A program made the position numbers and the translations under genes. Source: Morganella morganii (lineage in GTDB: Bacteria > Pseudomonadota > Gammaproteobacteria > Enterobacterales > Enterobacteriaceae). From it: a DNA stretch of 64,000 nucleotides. Positions 12,373-23,668 of the stretch are shown piece by piece. The stretch is from the NCBI RefSeq assembly GCF_003996855.1, contig NZ_NRQY01000002.1:323685-387684 (forward strand). Direction: 5' to 3'. The notes below the pieces were generated by a model. The model did not search any database and was not told the origin of the DNA. It saw only the letters and a list, made by a program, of their open reading frames with translations. How positions within the stretch are numbered: the stretch's first letter is position 1; each line of letters begins with the position of its first letter.

Positions 12373-13743
12373 ATGTTAAATAGTTTATTAATCGTCCTGT
12401 TACTGTGCGCGATCAGCGCATTCTTTTCGTTATCTGAAATATCACTTGCCGCCTCGCGGCGTATCAAACTCAAAGTCATGATTGACGAAGGCAATACCAA
12501 TGCCGCCCACGTGCTCCGTTTACAGGAAGCACCGGGAATGTTCTTCACCGTGGTACAAATCGGCCTGAACGCCGTGGCGATCCTCGCCGGTATTGTCGGT
12601 GAATCCGCCTTTTCACCGGCGCTGCGCACCCTGTTCGGCAATTTTATGGCAGATGCCGCAGCACAGCAGCTTGGCTCAATACTGTCATTTATTATCGTGA
12701 CTTCCATGTTTATCCTGCTGGCGGATCTGACCCCGAAACGTCTCGGCATGATCAAACCGGAAGCGGTCGCCATCCGGATTGTCCAGCCGATGCGTTTTTG
12801 CCTGACAGTCCTGCGTCCGCTGGCCTGGCTGTTTAACGGGTTATCTAACCTGTTCTTTAAATTATTCAAAATTCCGCTGGCCCGTAATGAAGATATCACT
12901 TCTGATGATATTTACGCGGTAGTGGAAGCCGGAGCCGTGGCTGGTGTGCTGCGCAAGCAGGAGCACGAACTGATCGAAAACGTGTTTGAGCTGGAATCCC
13001 GGACTGTGCCGTCAGCTATGACCTCGCGTGAGAGCGTGGTCTATTTCGACAAGCAGGAAAACGAAGAGAGCATCAAAGAGAAAATCTCCACGCAGCCGCA
13101 CTCGAAATTCCTGGTGTGTGACGGCGGGCTGGATCATGTACTTGGCTATGTCGATTCCAAAGATCTGCTGAACCGCGTACTAAACGGCCAGAGCCTGAAT
13201 CTGCACGAAGGCGTGCAAATCCGTCCGGCACTGATGATCCCGGACACCCTGAGTCTGTCAGACACCCTGGAGAGCTTTAAGAATGCCGGGGAAGACTTCG
13301 CTATCATTCTGAATGAATACGCCATGGTGATGGGTGTCATCACTATTAATGACGTGATGATTACGCTGATGGGGGATTTGGTCGGTCAGGGACAGGAAGA
13401 ACAGATTGTTGCCCGTGATGAAAATTCCTGGCTGATTGAGGGCGGCACACCGATTGAGGATGTGCAGCGGGTACTGGGTATTGATGAGTTCCCGGATGAC
13501 AGTAATTATGAAACCATCGCCGGGTTCCTGATGTACAAACTGCGCCGTATCCCGAAACGGACGGATTCCGTGAAATTTGCGGGCTATAAATTTGAAGTGG
13601 TGGATATCGACAACTACAAAATTGACCAGCTGCTGGTAACACGTATTCCGGATGTACCGGTTATACCGCACACATCCGCGGCGGAAGGCAGCAAAGAGGG
13701 TCAGTCTGACGTGGCACACAGCGAACCGCACCAAAAACCGTAA
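12373..13743 (+). CDS. paeA: Polyamine export protein PaeA (YtfL), CNNM/CorC family
   Basis: Inner-membrane protein of the CNNM/HlyC-CorC family. The E. coli homologue YtfL (PaeA) exports cadaverine and putrescine. It has 456 residues. A CNNM transmembrane domain covers about 1-190 with the signature SEISLAASRR near the N-terminus and ADLTPKRLGM. A CBS pair follows (about 205-340), then a C-terminal transporter-associated domain with GGTPIEDVQRVLGIDEFP. The tool-like upstream start at 12247 would add 42 low-similarity residues. The ATG at 12373 gives the conserved MLNSLL beginning. Confidence 0.94.
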   Translation: MLNSLLIVLLLCAISAFFSLSEISLAASRRIKLKVMIDEGNTNAAHVLRLQEAPGMFFTVVQIGLNAVAILAGIVGESAFSPALRTLFGNFMADAAAQQLGSILSFIIVTSMFILLADLTPKRLGMIKPEAVAIRIVQPMRFCLTVLRPLAWLFNGLSNLFFKLFKIPLARNEDITSDDIYAVVEAGAVAGVLRKQEHELIENVFELESRTVPSAMTSRESVVYFDKQENEESIKEKISTQPHSKFLVCDGGLDHVLGYVDSKDLLNRVLNGQSLNLHEGVQIRPALMIPDTLSLSDTLESFKNAGEDFAIILNEYAMVMGVITINDVMITLMGDLVGQGQEEQIVARDENSWLIEGGTPIEDVQRVLGIDEFPDDSNYETIAGFLMYKLRRIPKRTDSVKFAGYKFEVVDIDNYKIDQLLVTRIPDVPVIPHTSAAEGSKEGQSDVAHSEPHQKP

Positions 13744-13776
13744 AACTAACCCTTCTTCATCAGACAGGTATTGTGG

Positions 13777-13983
13777 TTATGCCAGCTGCGCCTGCAGCAA
13801 CGATACCTGCTGATTAATTTCACTCATTGCACTCAGGTGGCGCCTGTCTCTGATTTTCGGCGGTAAGATCTTACCGTAGTCAAATTCAAACGCGCCCATC
13901 CCCTGTATATACAGGCGGCCGCGGAATAATGTCTTCACGTAGCGGGCGATCTGAGCCGGGTTGTAACGGGCGAAAATTTTCAT
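13777..13983 (-). CDS. ytfK: YtfK, DUF1107 family stress protein
   Basis: Small DUF1107 protein of 68 residues, the E. coli YtfK length. In E. coli YtfK promotes (p)ppGpp accumulation through SpoT during phosphate and fatty-acid starvation. The sequence shows MKIFARYNP, the basic [19 protein letters not shown] core and a C-terminal helix ending SLLQAQLA. The start at 13983 has a strong GGGGAGGAC site. A longer open frame to 14055 is not supported. It converges on paeA with 33 bases between stops. Confidence 0.92.
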   Translation of the reverse strand: MKIFARYNPAQIARYVKTLFRGRLYIQGMGAFEFDYGKILPPKIRDRRHLSAMSEINQQVSLLQAQLA

Positions 13984-14014
13984 CGTACTTATGTCCTCCC
14001 CTTTACCTTTTCTT

Positions 14015-14031
14015 TCATACCTAAGGTATGA
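14015..14031. repeat. Perfect 17-bp inverted repeat in ytfK leader
   Basis: TCATACCT-A-AGGTATGA, 8-bp arms around one base, centred about 40 bases before the ytfK start. It could be a protein operator. The one-base spacer makes an RNA hairpin unlikely. No known consensus comes to mind. Confidence 0.6.
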
Positions 14032-14252
14032 CTCAATTCTACCACCCAGGTTCATTAATCAAATGATTTAATCACTATTTTTACATAAAATGACATTTCA
14101 CTACGACTTACTTCACAAATCATCATGAAAAACGATCCCCGTCACACTATAACAGTGAAATAATAACCTCATAATTACTATAAGTTTTATAAATAATTCA
14201 AGGCTGAAATATTGGGATTAAAATTATCAGATGCGGATTTTAACAGGCCGAG

Positions 14253-14292
14253 AAAAATCAGTGTAATTTGCATAACCATGCAAATTACACTG
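14253..14292 (-). terminator. cysQ terminator
   Basis: A perfect 14-bp stem (14259-14272 with 14279-14292) and 6-base loop. Read on the minus strand it is followed by five T residues (A run 14253-14257). Confidence 0.85.
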
Positions 14293-14314
14293 TTATTCAG
14301 GAATAAAATGGCAG

Positions 14315-15055
14315 TCAGAAGCTGCTGACACGGAATCCCGGGTTTATCAGTGATTCACGCGGTGTATAGTCGAGAGGTTTTCCGCTCCAGTCAGTGATAT
14401 GCGCCCCGGCGGCAAGTGCAACGGCGTGTCCGGCAGCAGTATCCCAGATATGCGTCGGGTTAAAGCGGGGATAGAGCTGTGCTTTACCTTCCGCCACCAG
14501 ACAGAATTTGAGAGATGAACCGATAGCCCGGGTTTCGTGCGGCCCCAGCTGCTCCAGGTAGTCAGCCAGTTCCGCATCCTGATGCGAGCGACTGATCACC
14601 ACCATCGGCAGATCCGTGTTCACCACTTTGATCGCCATCCGCTGCCCGCTCCGCTCACGCCAGGCGTGTTTGCCTTCCGCCAGATAGAGGACATCCGGTA
14701 CCGGCGCATACACCACGCCCATCACCGGTACACCGTCAGAAATCAGGGCAATATTGACCGTAAATTCACCGTTGCGGCTGATAAATTCTTTGGTGCCGTC
14801 GAGCGGGTCCACCAGCCAGTATTGTGTCCAGTGCTGCCGCTCAGACCACGGCTGCGGATCTTCCTCCGACAGCACCGGGATATCCGGTGTCAGGGCTTGC
14901 AGTTCCTGCACGATGATGTGATGCGCGGCTAAATCCGCAGCAGTTAAGGGGGAGTTATCCGCTTTGGCGGAGATGGTCAGTGTGTCGGGATGATGATAGA
15001 TATCCATGATTGCATCGCCCGCCCGCCGGGCCAGCAGACAAATTTGATTGAGCAT
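14315..15055 (-). CDS. cysQ: 3'(2'),5'-bisphosphate nucleotidase CysQ
   Basis: Magnesium-dependent phosphatase of the inositol monophosphatase superfamily. It converts 3'-phosphoadenosine 5'-phosphate to AMP and so relieves inhibition in sulfate assimilation. It has 246 residues as in E. coli. The metal-binding signatures are SEEDP near residue 63 and the motif DPLDGTKEF near 83-91. The second acidic site is in WDTAAGHAV. Start codon ATG follows AGGTG. It is a single gene with its own terminator. Confidence 0.97.
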   Translation of the reverse strand: MLNQICLLARRAGDAIMDIYHHPDTLTISAKADNSPLTAADLAAHHIIVQELQALTPDIPVLSEEDPQPWSERQHWTQYWLVDPLDGTKEFISRNGEFTVNIALISDGVPVMGVVYAPVPDVLYLAEGKHAWRERSGQRMAIKVVNTDLPMVVISRSHQDAELADYLEQLGPHETRAIGSSLKFCLVAEGKAQLYPRFNPTHIWDTAAGHAVALAAGAHITDWSGKPLDYTPRESLINPGFRVSSF

Positions 15056-15130
15056 CCTTCACCTCTTTCACAGAACGGTTAGTGAGTCGCGTAATCCTGT
15101 TCACGTCTCCGGAGACCTGAGTATAGAAAC

Positions 15131-15158
15131 AAAAATGGCCGGTGAAAACCGGCCATTT
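15131..15158 (-). terminator. fklB terminator
   Basis: An 11-bp perfect stem (15133-15143 with 15148-15158) with GAAA/TTTC loop, followed on the minus strand by five T residues. Confidence 0.85.
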
Positions 15159-15189
15159 CGCATATTCTGTTTTTACTGACAGACAGAGA

Positions 15190-15810
15190 TTACAGGATCT
15201 CCAGCAGCTCCACTTCGAATACCAGTGTGCTGTACGGCGGGATTGCAGCACCGGCACCGCGCTCACCGTAAGCCAGATTGCTCGGGATATACAGTTCCCA
15301 TTTGGAGCCAACCGGCATCAGGGTCAGTGCTTCAATCCAGCCTGCAATCACGCCGTTAACCGGGAATTCAGCCGGCTGGCCGCGCTCTACAGAGCTGTCA
15401 AACACAGTACCGTCGATCAGACGACCGGTGTAGTGAACACGGACACGGTCAGTACGCGCCGGAATCGCACCGTCACCCTGAGTAATGACAGAGAATTGCA
15501 GGCCGCTTTCAGTGGTGGAAACGCCTTCTTTCTTCGCATTTTCTTCCAGAAAACGCATCCCGTCTTTGACCAGTTCAGCCTGTTTTTCATTGCGGACAGC
15601 ATCAGCACGCTCATGCATTTCACGCAGAGCACGATGCAGAACATCCACCGCCACAGCCGGCTGGTTATTTTCCAGTGCATCGGTGATGCCGGCCAAAATG
15701 GCTTCCGGTACTAATCCGCTCAGTCCGGATTCCTGTAATTGCTGGCCGATTTGTAAGCCGATTCCGTAGCTTGCCTGTGCTTCCATCGTGTCAAAAGTCG
15801 GTTGAGTCAT
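15190..15810 (-). CDS. fklB: FKBP-type peptidyl-prolyl cis-trans isomerase FklB (FKBP22)
   Basis: Accelerates proline isomerisation in protein folding. It has 206 residues as in E. coli. The N-terminal dimerisation helices (about 1-85) start with a [16 protein letters not shown] segment. The C-terminal FKBP domain contains [33 protein letters not shown] and [13 protein letters not shown]. There is no signal peptide. It is divergent from ytfB, as in E. coli once cycA is removed. Confidence 0.96.
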   Translation of the reverse strand: MTQPTFDTMEAQASYGIGLQIGQQLQESGLSGLVPEAILAGITDALENNQPAVAVDVLHRALREMHERADAVRNEKQAELVKDGMRFLEENAKKEGVSTTESGLQFSVITQGDGAIPARTDRVRVHYTGRLIDGTVFDSSVERGQPAEFPVNGVIAGWIEALTLMPVGSKWELYIPSNLAYGERGAGAAIPPYSTLVFEVELLEIL

Positions 15811-16027
15811 GAGAGATACCTGATTAATAAGTAAGACGGATAAGCATAACAGCAGGATGTACCCCGGTAAACCCGATAATCAGTGAAAGCTGATGCGGCA
15901 CTGTGATTAACGGAAAACAACACAATCAATTTATAAAACAGGACTAATTCCGAATAATTTCAGTACGTCTGCTGCTACACTGGAACAAGACCGGATGATA
16001 ATTATTCATGCTGAACAGCGGGAGATT

Positions 16028-16606
16028 ATGATGAGACTACTGCCAAAGCGCCATCTTTACGCTATCGCCGCCATTGCGCTGATTGTCATGCTTGTCCTGT
16101 TATTCTGGCCTGCTGCACAGAAGCCCCCGGTGACTGTTCCCCCTCAGAATATCACTCTGACGCCACCGGCTGACCCGCTGGGCGATCTGATAGCAGAGCA
16201 GACCGGCACACCGCCGGAGACATCATCCGATATCCCGGATTTACCGTTACCGGATAATCTCCCGCCGGGCGCACTGAACACAGAACCGGCTCCTCAGCCC
16301 GTTACCGCACAACCCCCGGTCACCGCAGAACCGGCTCCTGTACAGGACAATACACTGCGTTTCACCCTCAAAAAAGGCCAGACATTAGCGCAGGTATTTC
16401 GCAGTAACGGATTGCCGGTGGATGACTTATTCCGCATGACCACGGTTGAAGGGCCGCAAAAACCACTGAATCAGGTGGAGGCAGGGGATAAGATCAGTGT
16501 GACCAAAGGAAAAGGAAATACTGTCTCAGAACTGAGAATTGATAAGGCCAACGGGCAGTCCGCCACCTTTAAACGACAGAAAGACGGCAGTTATCGCCGC
16601 TCTTAA
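16028..16606 (+). CDS. ytfB: OapA-family glycan-binding cell-division protein YtfB
   Basis: Inner-membrane protein with a periplasmic OapA (opacity-associated protein A, LysM-like) domain. E. coli YtfB binds glycans and affects division. The protein has 192 residues from the first of two adjacent ATGs. The second (16031) has better spacing to GGGAG at 16020-16024 and could be the true start. One membrane helix lies at about 10-30 (LYAIAAIALIVMLVLLFWP), then a Pro-rich linker (about 35-110) and the OapA domain with FTLKKGQTLAQVFRSNGL. It is shorter at the N-terminus than E. coli YtfB. Confidence 0.85.
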   Translation: MMRLLPKRHLYAIAAIALIVMLVLLFWPAAQKPPVTVPPQNITLTPPADPLGDLIAEQTGTPPETSSDIPDLPLPDNLPPGALNTEPAPQPVTAQPPVTAEPAPVQDNTLRFTLKKGQTLAQVFRSNGLPVDDLFRMTTVEGPQKPLNQVEAGDKISVTKGKGNTVSELRIDKANGQSATFKRQKDGSYRRS

Positions 16607-16623
16607 CAGTTGTTTTATCACAT

Positions 16624-16650
16624 AAAAAAAACGCTGGCCTGAGCCAGCGT
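16624..16650. terminator. Terminator between ytfB and rplI
   Basis: An 8-bp stem (16631-16638 with 16643-16650), with seven T residues following on the minus strand (16624-16630). It ends the rpsF-priB-rpsR-rplI operon. There is no T run on the ytfB side. Confidence 0.85.
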
Positions 16651-16681
16651 CTTTCAAAGATGTTTACCGTGTAATCAGAGA

Positions 16682-17131
16682 TTACTCAGCAACAATCTTC
16701 ACATTCAGTTCTGCAAACACGTCGCTGTGAACCTGGAAGTGAACTTCGTGATCACCCAGAGTACGCAGAACGCCGTTTGGCAGACGAATTTCGCTTTTCG
16801 CCACTTCAACGCCTGCTGCTGTTACAGCATCAGCGATGTCACGGGTACCGACAGAACCGAACAGTTTACCTTCGTCACCCGCTTTGGAAGACAGAGTCAC
16901 AACGCTCAGGGCATTGATTTTCTCTGCGCGAGCGTGTGCTGCGGCCAGAACGTCAGCTAATTTAGCTTCCAGTTCTGCGCGGCGCGCTTCGAAGAATTCG
17001 ATGTTTTTCTTGGTTGCAGGAACAGCTTTACCTTGCGGTACTAAGAAGTTACGTGCATAACCAGATTTAACATTTACCTGGTCGCCCAGGCTGCCCAGGT
17101 TTGCTACTTTATCAAGCAGAATAACTTGCAT
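16682..17131 (-). CDS. rplI: 50S ribosomal protein L9
   Basis: L9 of the large subunit, 149 residues. The N-terminal RNA-binding domain has [19 protein letters not shown] and [13 protein letters not shown], a long central helix follows (about 41-75, rich in A, E, K and R), and the C-terminal domain ends LNVKIVAE. Last gene of the S6 operon, 38 bases after rpsR. Confidence 0.98.
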   Translation of the reverse strand: MQVILLDKVANLGSLGDQVNVKSGYARNFLVPQGKAVPATKKNIEFFEARRAELEAKLADVLAAAHARAEKINALSVVTLSSKAGDEGKLFGSVGTRDIADAVTAAGVEVAKSEIRLPNGVLRTLGDHEVHFQVHSDVFAELNVKIVAE

Positions 17132-17169
17132 TACCTTATCCTCTTAAAGTCATTAATGGACTGTGCCGA

Positions 17170-17719
<550 letters not shown>

Positions 17720-17724
17720 CGTTA

Positions 17725-18114
17725 TTACTCTTCAGTTTCCTCAGCTTCATCATTTTCTTCAACGTCGTCAGACATGTCGCGCGGGCGACGTTCGTCTTTC
17801 GCTTTAACCATTGGAGAAGGTTCAGTCACCGCGTGCTTAACGCGCATAACCATGCTGCGGATAACGGCATCATTGAAGCGGAAAATAGTTTCCAGCTCGT
17901 CAATCACTTCCTGCGGAGCTTCAACGTTCAGCAGAACGTAGTGTGCTTTGTGCAGTTTATTGATTGGGTAAGCCAGTTGGCGACGACCCCAGTCTTCGAG
18001 ACGGTGGATCTGACCTTCTGCGTTAGTAATAGCAGTTTTATAACGCTCGATCATTGCCGGTACTTGTTCGCTCTGGTCCGGATGAACCATGAAGACGATT
18101 TCGTAATGACGCAT
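17725..18114 (-). CDS. rpsF: 30S ribosomal protein S6
   Basis: S6, 129 residues, forms a heterodimer with S18 on the platform. It starts [19 protein letters not shown]. The conserved [14 protein letters not shown] segment is present. The acidic tail ends EETEE, giving terminal glutamates of the kind that RimK extends in E. coli. It is first in the operon, preceded by an autoregulatory leader hairpin and a sigma-70 promoter. Confidence 0.98.
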   Translation of the reverse strand: MRHYEIVFMVHPDQSEQVPAMIERYKTAITNAEGQIHRLEDWGRRQLAYPINKLHKAHYVLLNVEAPQEVIDELETIFRFNDAVIRSMVMRVKHAVTEPSPMVKAKDERRPRDMSDDVEENDEAEETEE

Positions 18115-18139
18115 TAGTAGTGCTCCTTACGGATTATTA

Positions 18140-18173
18140 GCCTCCTGTCCGGGCAACCGCAACCCTGAGAGGC
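18140..18173 (-). promoter_or_regulatory. S6:S18-binding mRNA leader hairpin
   Basis: Read on the minus strand, a GCCTC/GAGGC stem (18169-18173 with 18140-18144) encloses an inner GGG/CCC stem and a conserved CCGGACA strand. The hairpin sits about 25 bases before the rpsF start. This is the form of the known S6:S18 motif, in which a bulged CCG mimics the 16S site and lets the S6:S18 complex repress its own operon. Recognised from sequence by eye. Confidence 0.72.
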
Positions 18174-18213
18174 AAGGAACTTGTTTAAGTGCGGCTGAAA
18201 AATTTGACGCATA

Positions 18214-18242
18214 ACTATACTCATACCTGTCCCAAAAGACAA
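18214..18242 (-). promoter_or_regulatory. rpsF operon sigma-70 promoter
   Basis: On the minus strand, -35 TTGTCT (18237-18242) and -10 TATAGT (18214-18219) with 17-base spacing. Transcription would begin about 65-70 bases before the S6:S18 hairpin ends. Confidence 0.6.
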
Positions 18243-18265
18243 GGCAATAAGTGTGTGATGCGGGA

Positions 18266-19000
18266 TTATTTTCCGCGCTGGCGTACAGCCTCAAACAGGC
18301 AGACACCCGTTGCCACCGAGACATTCAGAGAAGAGACTGACCCGGCCATCGGAATACTGATCAGCTCATCGCACAGGTCACGGGTCAGACGGCGCATTCC
18401 TTCCCCTTCCGCACCCATCACCAGCGCCACCGGGCCGGTCATTTTGCTCTGATACACGTCATGGGTCGCTTCACCGGCCGTGCCTACAACCCAGATATTT
18501 TCGTCTTTCAGCTGGCGCAGTGTGCGGGCCAGGTTAGTGACACGGATAAGCGGTACGCTTTCCGCCGCGCCGCACGCGACTTTTTTCGCCGTGGCATTCA
18601 GCTGTGCGGAGCGGTCTTTCGGGATGATCACCGCATGCACACCGGCTGCATCTGCGGTACGCAGACAGGCACCGAGGTTGTGCGGATCAGTCACACCGTC
18701 GAGCACCAGCAGAAACGGTGCCTCATGCTCTGCCAGCAGATCAGGCAGATCCTGCTCCTGATACTGACGGCCGCCTTTGACTTTGGCGATAATACCCTGA
18801 TGAACAGCCCCTTCGGTCTGTCCGTCCATCCACTGACGGCTCGCCACCTGGACGCGGACACCTGCGGCTTCCAGAGCATGTACAACTGGGGTCAGACGGC
18901 GGTCTTCACGTCCTTTTAAAACGAAAACTTCAAGAAAACGGCTGGGATCACGCGCCAGCAGAGCATCCACGGCGTGGATACCATAAATAATTTCACTCAT
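18266..19000 (-). CDS. rlmB: 23S rRNA (guanosine(2251)-2'-O)-methyltransferase RlmB
   Basis: SPOUT-class methyltransferase that modifies G2251 in the 23S rRNA P loop. It has 244 residues (243 in E. coli). The N-terminal substrate-binding domain starts [15 protein letters not shown]. The knotted SAM-binding C-terminal domain has [31 protein letters not shown] and [17 protein letters not shown]. The ATG at 19000 gives the conserved start. The frame extends 8 codons further without support. It follows rnr by 78 bases, with a strong hairpin between them. Confidence 0.97.
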   Translation of the reverse strand: MSEIIYGIHAVDALLARDPSRFLEVFVLKGREDRRLTPVVHALEAAGVRVQVASRQWMDGQTEGAVHQGIIAKVKGGRQYQEQDLPDLLAEHEAPFLLVLDGVTDPHNLGACLRTADAAGVHAVIIPKDRSAQLNATAKKVACGAAESVPLIRVTNLARTLRQLKDENIWVVGTAGEATHDVYQSKMTGPVALVMGAEGEGMRRLTRDLCDELISIPMAGSVSSLNVSVATGVCLFEAVRQRGK

Positions 19001-19028
19001 AACGTTCCGTTTGTTGCGGGACAATAAG

Positions 19029-19056
19029 CGTAATGAGGCGTTACCGCCTCATTACG
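19029..19056. repeat. Perfect 12-bp stem hairpin between rnr and rlmB
   Basis: Arms 19029-19040 and 19045-19056 with a 4-base loop. There is no T run on either side, so it is not a standard intrinsic terminator. In the rnr-rlmB transcript it could protect the 3' end of rnr mRNA or be a processing site. Confidence 0.75.
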
Positions 19057-19078
19057 GGAAGATATAAACCAAAGGCAG

Positions 19079-21517
19079 TTATTTCGCGGTTTTTTTCTTC
19101 GCGCGTTTCGCCTTTATATTCGCCTCGATTTTTTTGGTCCGGGCTGATTTCTTACTTTTCGGGGCTTTCGGGCCGTCCTCTTTTTTCTTCTTGCGGAACG
19201 CGCTGTCCGGTTCGAAGTTTTTTTCACGGCGCGGGTCCCCTTTCTTACCGTCCCGGCGTTTGTCCCCTTTCTCCCCGGCTTTCGCCCGGGTTCTCGCGGT
19301 CTTGCCTTCATTACGGGCACGGCGGGTGGAGGAAATCAGCGCGAAATCAATGGTGCGCTCATCCATATGCACAGCTTCCACCCGGATTTCAACTTCATCA
19401 CCCAGGCGGTACACATTTGAGGACGATTCACCAATCAGACGCTGACCGACATTATCGTAGCGGTAGTAATCGTTATCAAGTGTTGATACATGTACCAGAC
19501 CATCGATAAACAGATCATTGAGGCGGACAAAGAAGCCAAAGCCGGTCACGCTGGTAATCAGCCCGGTAAAGACATTACCCACCTGATCCTGCATAAAGTC
19601 GCACTTCAGCCAGTCTGCCACATCGCGGGTGGCTTCATCGGCACGGCGCTCCGTCATGGAGGTGTGCTCACCCAGCTGGAGCATACTCTGCATATCATAA
19701 TGCCACGCGCCGGTCTGCGATTTCGCCTCGCCCCGCTCTTTTGCCTGCAGGTATTTAATCGCACGGTGCAGGCTCAGATCCGGATAACGGCGGATCGGTG
19801 AGGTGAAGTGGGCATACGCCGGTAACGCCAGGCCGAAGTGACCGCGATTATCCGGATCATAAATCGCCTGTTTCATCGAGCGCAGCAGCATAGTCTGCAA
19901 CAGCTCGTGGTCAGGACGCTCCGCCACTTCCAGCATGACACGGGCGTAATCTTTCGGCTCCGGAGTCAGACCGCCCGGCAGGGTCAGGCCCAGTTCATTA
20001 AAGACGGTGCGCAGGTTGGTAACGCTGTCCTCTTTAGGACGATCATGCACACGGTACAGCGCCGGTTCATTGTTTTTCTCAACGAAACGGGCTGCGGCAA
20101 CGTTCGCCATGATCATACATTCTTCGATCAGTTTGTGTGCATCATTGCGCAGTACCGGCTCGATACGTTCAATCCGTTTTTCCGCATTGAAAATAAATTT
20201 CGCTTCTTCGGATTCAAAGGCAATCGCACCGCGCTCGTCACGGGCTTCCGCCAGTGCTTTATAGAGTTTATGCAGCTCTTCCAGATGTTTCACCAGCGGC
20301 GCATAGTGCTCACGCAGCTCTTCATCCCCTTCGAGGATTTTCCACACTTTGGTGTAGGTCAGACGGGCGTGGGAGCTCATTACCGCTTCATAGAAACTGT
20401 AACCGGAAAGCTTACCTTTCGCCGAAATGGTCATTTCACATACCATACACAGACGATCAACCTGCGGATTCAGTGAACAGACACCGTTCGACAGCACTTC
20501 CGGCAGCATCGGTACGACCTGTGACGGGAAGTAAACCGAGGTTCCCCGGCTGCGGGCTTCATCATCCAGCGCCGTCTGCGGACGCACATAATAACTGACG
20601 TCAGCAATCGCTACCCACAGACGCCAGCCGCCGCCGCGTTTGGCTTCGCAGTGTACGGCGTCATCAAAGTCACGGGCATCTTCGCCGTCGATAGTCACCA
20701 GCGGCAGGTCGCGTAAATCAACACGGCCTTTTTTGGCAGCCTCCGGTACTTCCTCGCGGATATCGGCGACCTGACGTTCCACCTGTTCAGGCCAGGTGAA
20801 CGGAATTTCATGTTTGCGCAGAGCAATATCCACGGCAATGCTGGTGCCCATTTTCTCGCCCAGCACTTCAGTAATAACACCGAGCGCCTGCACCCGTTTG
20901 CCCGGACGGCGGGTCAGTTCCGCCACCACGATATTCCCCATCCGTGCGCCGTTAATCGACTCTTTCGGGATCAGAATATCAAAGCACAGGCGGCTGTCAT
21001 CCGGCACGACAAATCCCATGCCTTCTTCGGTAAAGTATCGGCCGACAATCTGACCGGTTTTCGGCTCGACGACACGCACGACACGCGCTTCGCGGCGGCC
21101 TTTGCGATCGGCACCCATCACCTGAACCAAGATCACATCGCCGTGGATGCATAATTTCATCTGATCCTGCGGGATGTAGAGATCGTCTTTCTGTCCTTCG
21201 ACACGCAGGAACCCGAAGCCATCGCGATGGCCGATCACGGTTCCTTTAATTAAATCCAGACGTTCCGGTAAGGCGTAACACTGGCGGCGGGTAAAGACCA
21301 GCTGTCCGTCACGCTCCATTGCGCGCAGACGGCGGCGCAGGGCTTCCAGAGCCTCTTCACCGGTGATCCCCAGTTCCTGTGCGATATCGTCGCGGCTCAC
21401 CGGTTTGGTGTGGCGGCGGACAGTTTCAAGAATAAATTCACGGCTCGCGATCGGGGAATCATATTTTTCCGCTTCGCGCTCACGATAAGGGTCGTTTGAT
21501 TGTTTTTCCACTGACAT
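19079..21517 (-). CDS. rnr: Ribonuclease R
   Basis: 3'-to-5' exoribonuclease of the RNase II family that degrades structured RNA and acts with trans-translation. It has 812 residues (813 in E. coli). The order is an N-terminal helix-turn-helix (about 20-85), two cold-shock domains, the RNB catalytic domain with [12 protein letters not shown], an S1 domain (about 640-725, [15 protein letters not shown]), and a Lys/Arg-rich tail of about 85 residues ending [11 protein letters not shown]. The nsrR-rnr-rlmB order matches E. coli, 27 bases after nsrR. Confidence 0.98.
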   Translation of the reverse strand: MSVEKQSNDPYREREAEKYDSPIASREFILETVRRHTKPVSRDDIAQELGITGEEALEALRRRLRAMERDGQLVFTRRQCYALPERLDLIKGTVIGHRDGFGFLRVEGQKDDLYIPQDQMKLCIHGDVILVQVMGADRKGRREARVVRVVEPKTGQIVGRYFTEEGMGFVVPDDSRLCFDILIPKESINGARMGNIVVAELTRRPGKRVQALGVITEVLGEKMGTSIAVDIALRKHEIPFTWPEQVERQVADIREEVPEAAKKGRVDLRDLPLVTIDGEDARDFDDAVHCEAKRGGGWRLWVAIADVSYYVRPQTALDDEARSRGTSVYFPSQVVPMLPEVLSNGVCSLNPQVDRLCMVCEMTISAKGKLSGYSFYEAVMSSHARLTYTKVWKILEGDEELREHYAPLVKHLEELHKLYKALAEARDERGAIAFESEEAKFIFNAEKRIERIEPVLRNDAHKLIEECMIMANVAAARFVEKNNEPALYRVHDRPKEDSVTNLRTVFNELGLTLPGGLTPEPKDYARVMLEVAERPDHELLQTMLLRSMKQAIYDPDNRGHFGLALPAYAHFTSPIRRYPDLSLHRAIKYLQAKERGEAKSQTGAWHYDMQSMLQLGEHTSMTERRADEATRDVADWLKCDFMQDQVGNVFTGLITSVTGFGFFVRLNDLFIDGLVHVSTLDNDYYRYDNVGQRLIGESSSNVYRLGDEVEIRVEAVHMDERTIDFALISSTRRARNEGKTARTRAKAGEKGDKRRDGKKGDPRREKNFEPDSAFRKKKKEDGPKAPKSKKSARTKKIEANIKAKRAKKKTAK

Positions 21518-21544
21518 TGTATCCTCCGTGGTTTCTGAACGGCG

Positions 21545-21973
21545 TTATTCGTCCGTCAGTAACAATTTATAAAGATGCTGATTGTCCTGCACCATATCAG
21601 CGAGCGTGTGTTTATCCAGCTCCTGTAAGAACTCCCGGATGGCTTTATTCAGTACCGATTTTAGTCGGCAAGCCGGAGTAATGTGACAGAATTCACCGCT
21701 GCAATTCACCAGTGTCAACGGCTCGAGCGCACGGACAACCTCGCCGATACCTATAGTATTAGCAGGTTTTCCCAGGCGAATCCCGCCATTTTTTCCGCGA
21801 ATCGCCTCGACATAACCCAAATGGCTCAATTGGTTAATTATCTTGACCATATGGTTACGGGATACGCCGTAAACGTTCGTCACTTCCGTAATACTGGTCA
21901 TTTTACCATCAGGAAGTGACGCCATATAAATCAGCGCCCGCAAGCCATAATCTGTAAAACTGGTTAACTGCAC
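21545..21973 (-). CDS. nsrR: Nitric oxide-sensing transcriptional repressor NsrR
   Basis: Rrf2-family repressor with an NO-sensitive iron-sulfur cluster, controlling NO detoxification genes such as hmp. It has 142 residues. The winged helix (about 1-75) contains [15 protein letters not shown]. The cluster ligands C91, C96 and C102 are all present in [12 protein letters not shown]. It is first of the nsrR-rnr-rlmB cluster and is separated from purA by two hairpins. Confidence 0.97.
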   Translation of the reverse strand: MQLTSFTDYGLRALIYMASLPDGKMTSITEVTNVYGVSRNHMVKIINQLSHLGYVEAIRGKNGGIRLGKPANTIGIGEVVRALEPLTLVNCSGEFCHITPACRLKSVLNKAIREFLQELDKHTLADMVQDNQHLYKLLLTDE

Positions 21974-22033
21974 ATTTTACCTCGGAAATTCTGTTATCCC
22001 GCACGGGGATCACATGATAAGTAATGGATAATC

Positions 22034-22062
22034 ATTATGTGTGTCTTTTGCTTATTAAGCAA
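22034..22062 (-). promoter_or_regulatory. Candidate nsrR promoter
   Basis: On the minus strand, -35 TTGCTT (22057-22062) and -10 CATAAT (22034-22039) with 17-base spacing, 60 bases before the nsrR start. The match is moderate. Confidence 0.4.
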
Positions 22063-22078
22063 AATTTGTCATTAAATA

Positions 22079-22119
22079 CGCCGGGATTTCCTGTCATCAC
22101 CCAGTCAGAAATCCCGGCG
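22079..22119. repeat. Inverted repeat between purA and nsrR
   Basis: 11-bp perfect arms (22079-22089 and 22109-22119) around a 19-base partly paired loop. It lacks a T run. It lies just after the purA terminator in the direction of transcription and upstream of the nsrR promoter. It may be a second barrier to read-through. Confidence 0.6.
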
Positions 22120-22128
22120 TCAGAAAAC

Positions 22129-22153
22129 AAAAAGCCGGACAAACATGCCCGGC
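22129..22153 (-). terminator. purA terminator
   Basis: An 8-bp stem with one G-U pair (22134-22141 with 22146-22153), followed on the minus strand by five T residues and a second T-rich stretch. Confidence 0.75.
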
Positions 22154-22178
22154 CCTGACTGGTATCACCTGAACGATC

Positions 22179-23531
<1,353 letters not shown>

Positions 23532-23578
23532 TCAGCACTTTTTATCCACTTTATGAAAGTCACCTGATCTATGTCCAT

Positions 23579-23606
23579 AAGAAAGCCCGCCTAAGCGGGC
23601 TTTCTT
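23579..23606 (-). terminator. hflC terminator (symmetrical)
   Basis: A perfect 12-bp stem (23579-23590 with 23595-23606), CTAA loop. It has TTTCTT on both strands. It ends the miaA-hfq-hflXKC operon before purA. Confidence 0.8.
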
Positions 23607-23668
23607 TATCAGAGTGCGACCATCAGAATGCTGACGATTTTTCAGTACCGGTTATGCGGTTACCGGAT

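Larger units (their letters stand above)
13984..14314. other. cysQ-ytfK intergenic region
   Basis: A 331-bp AT-rich spacer between two minus-strand genes. It holds the cysQ terminator (14253-14292) and a 17-bp inverted repeat in the ytfK leader (14015-14031), both listed separately. A TATAGT hexamer on the minus strand near 14145 may be the ytfK -10. E. coli has ytfJ (and ytfI) here. I see no trace of either. Confidence 0.5.

Noticed and set aside
13777..14055. Longer 92-residue form of ytfK
   Set aside because: The downstream ATG at 13983 has the strong ribosome site and the family start MKIF.
19838..20476. 212-codon plus-strand ORF opposite rnr
   Set aside because: Shadow frame of rnr, no ribosome site, no similarity.
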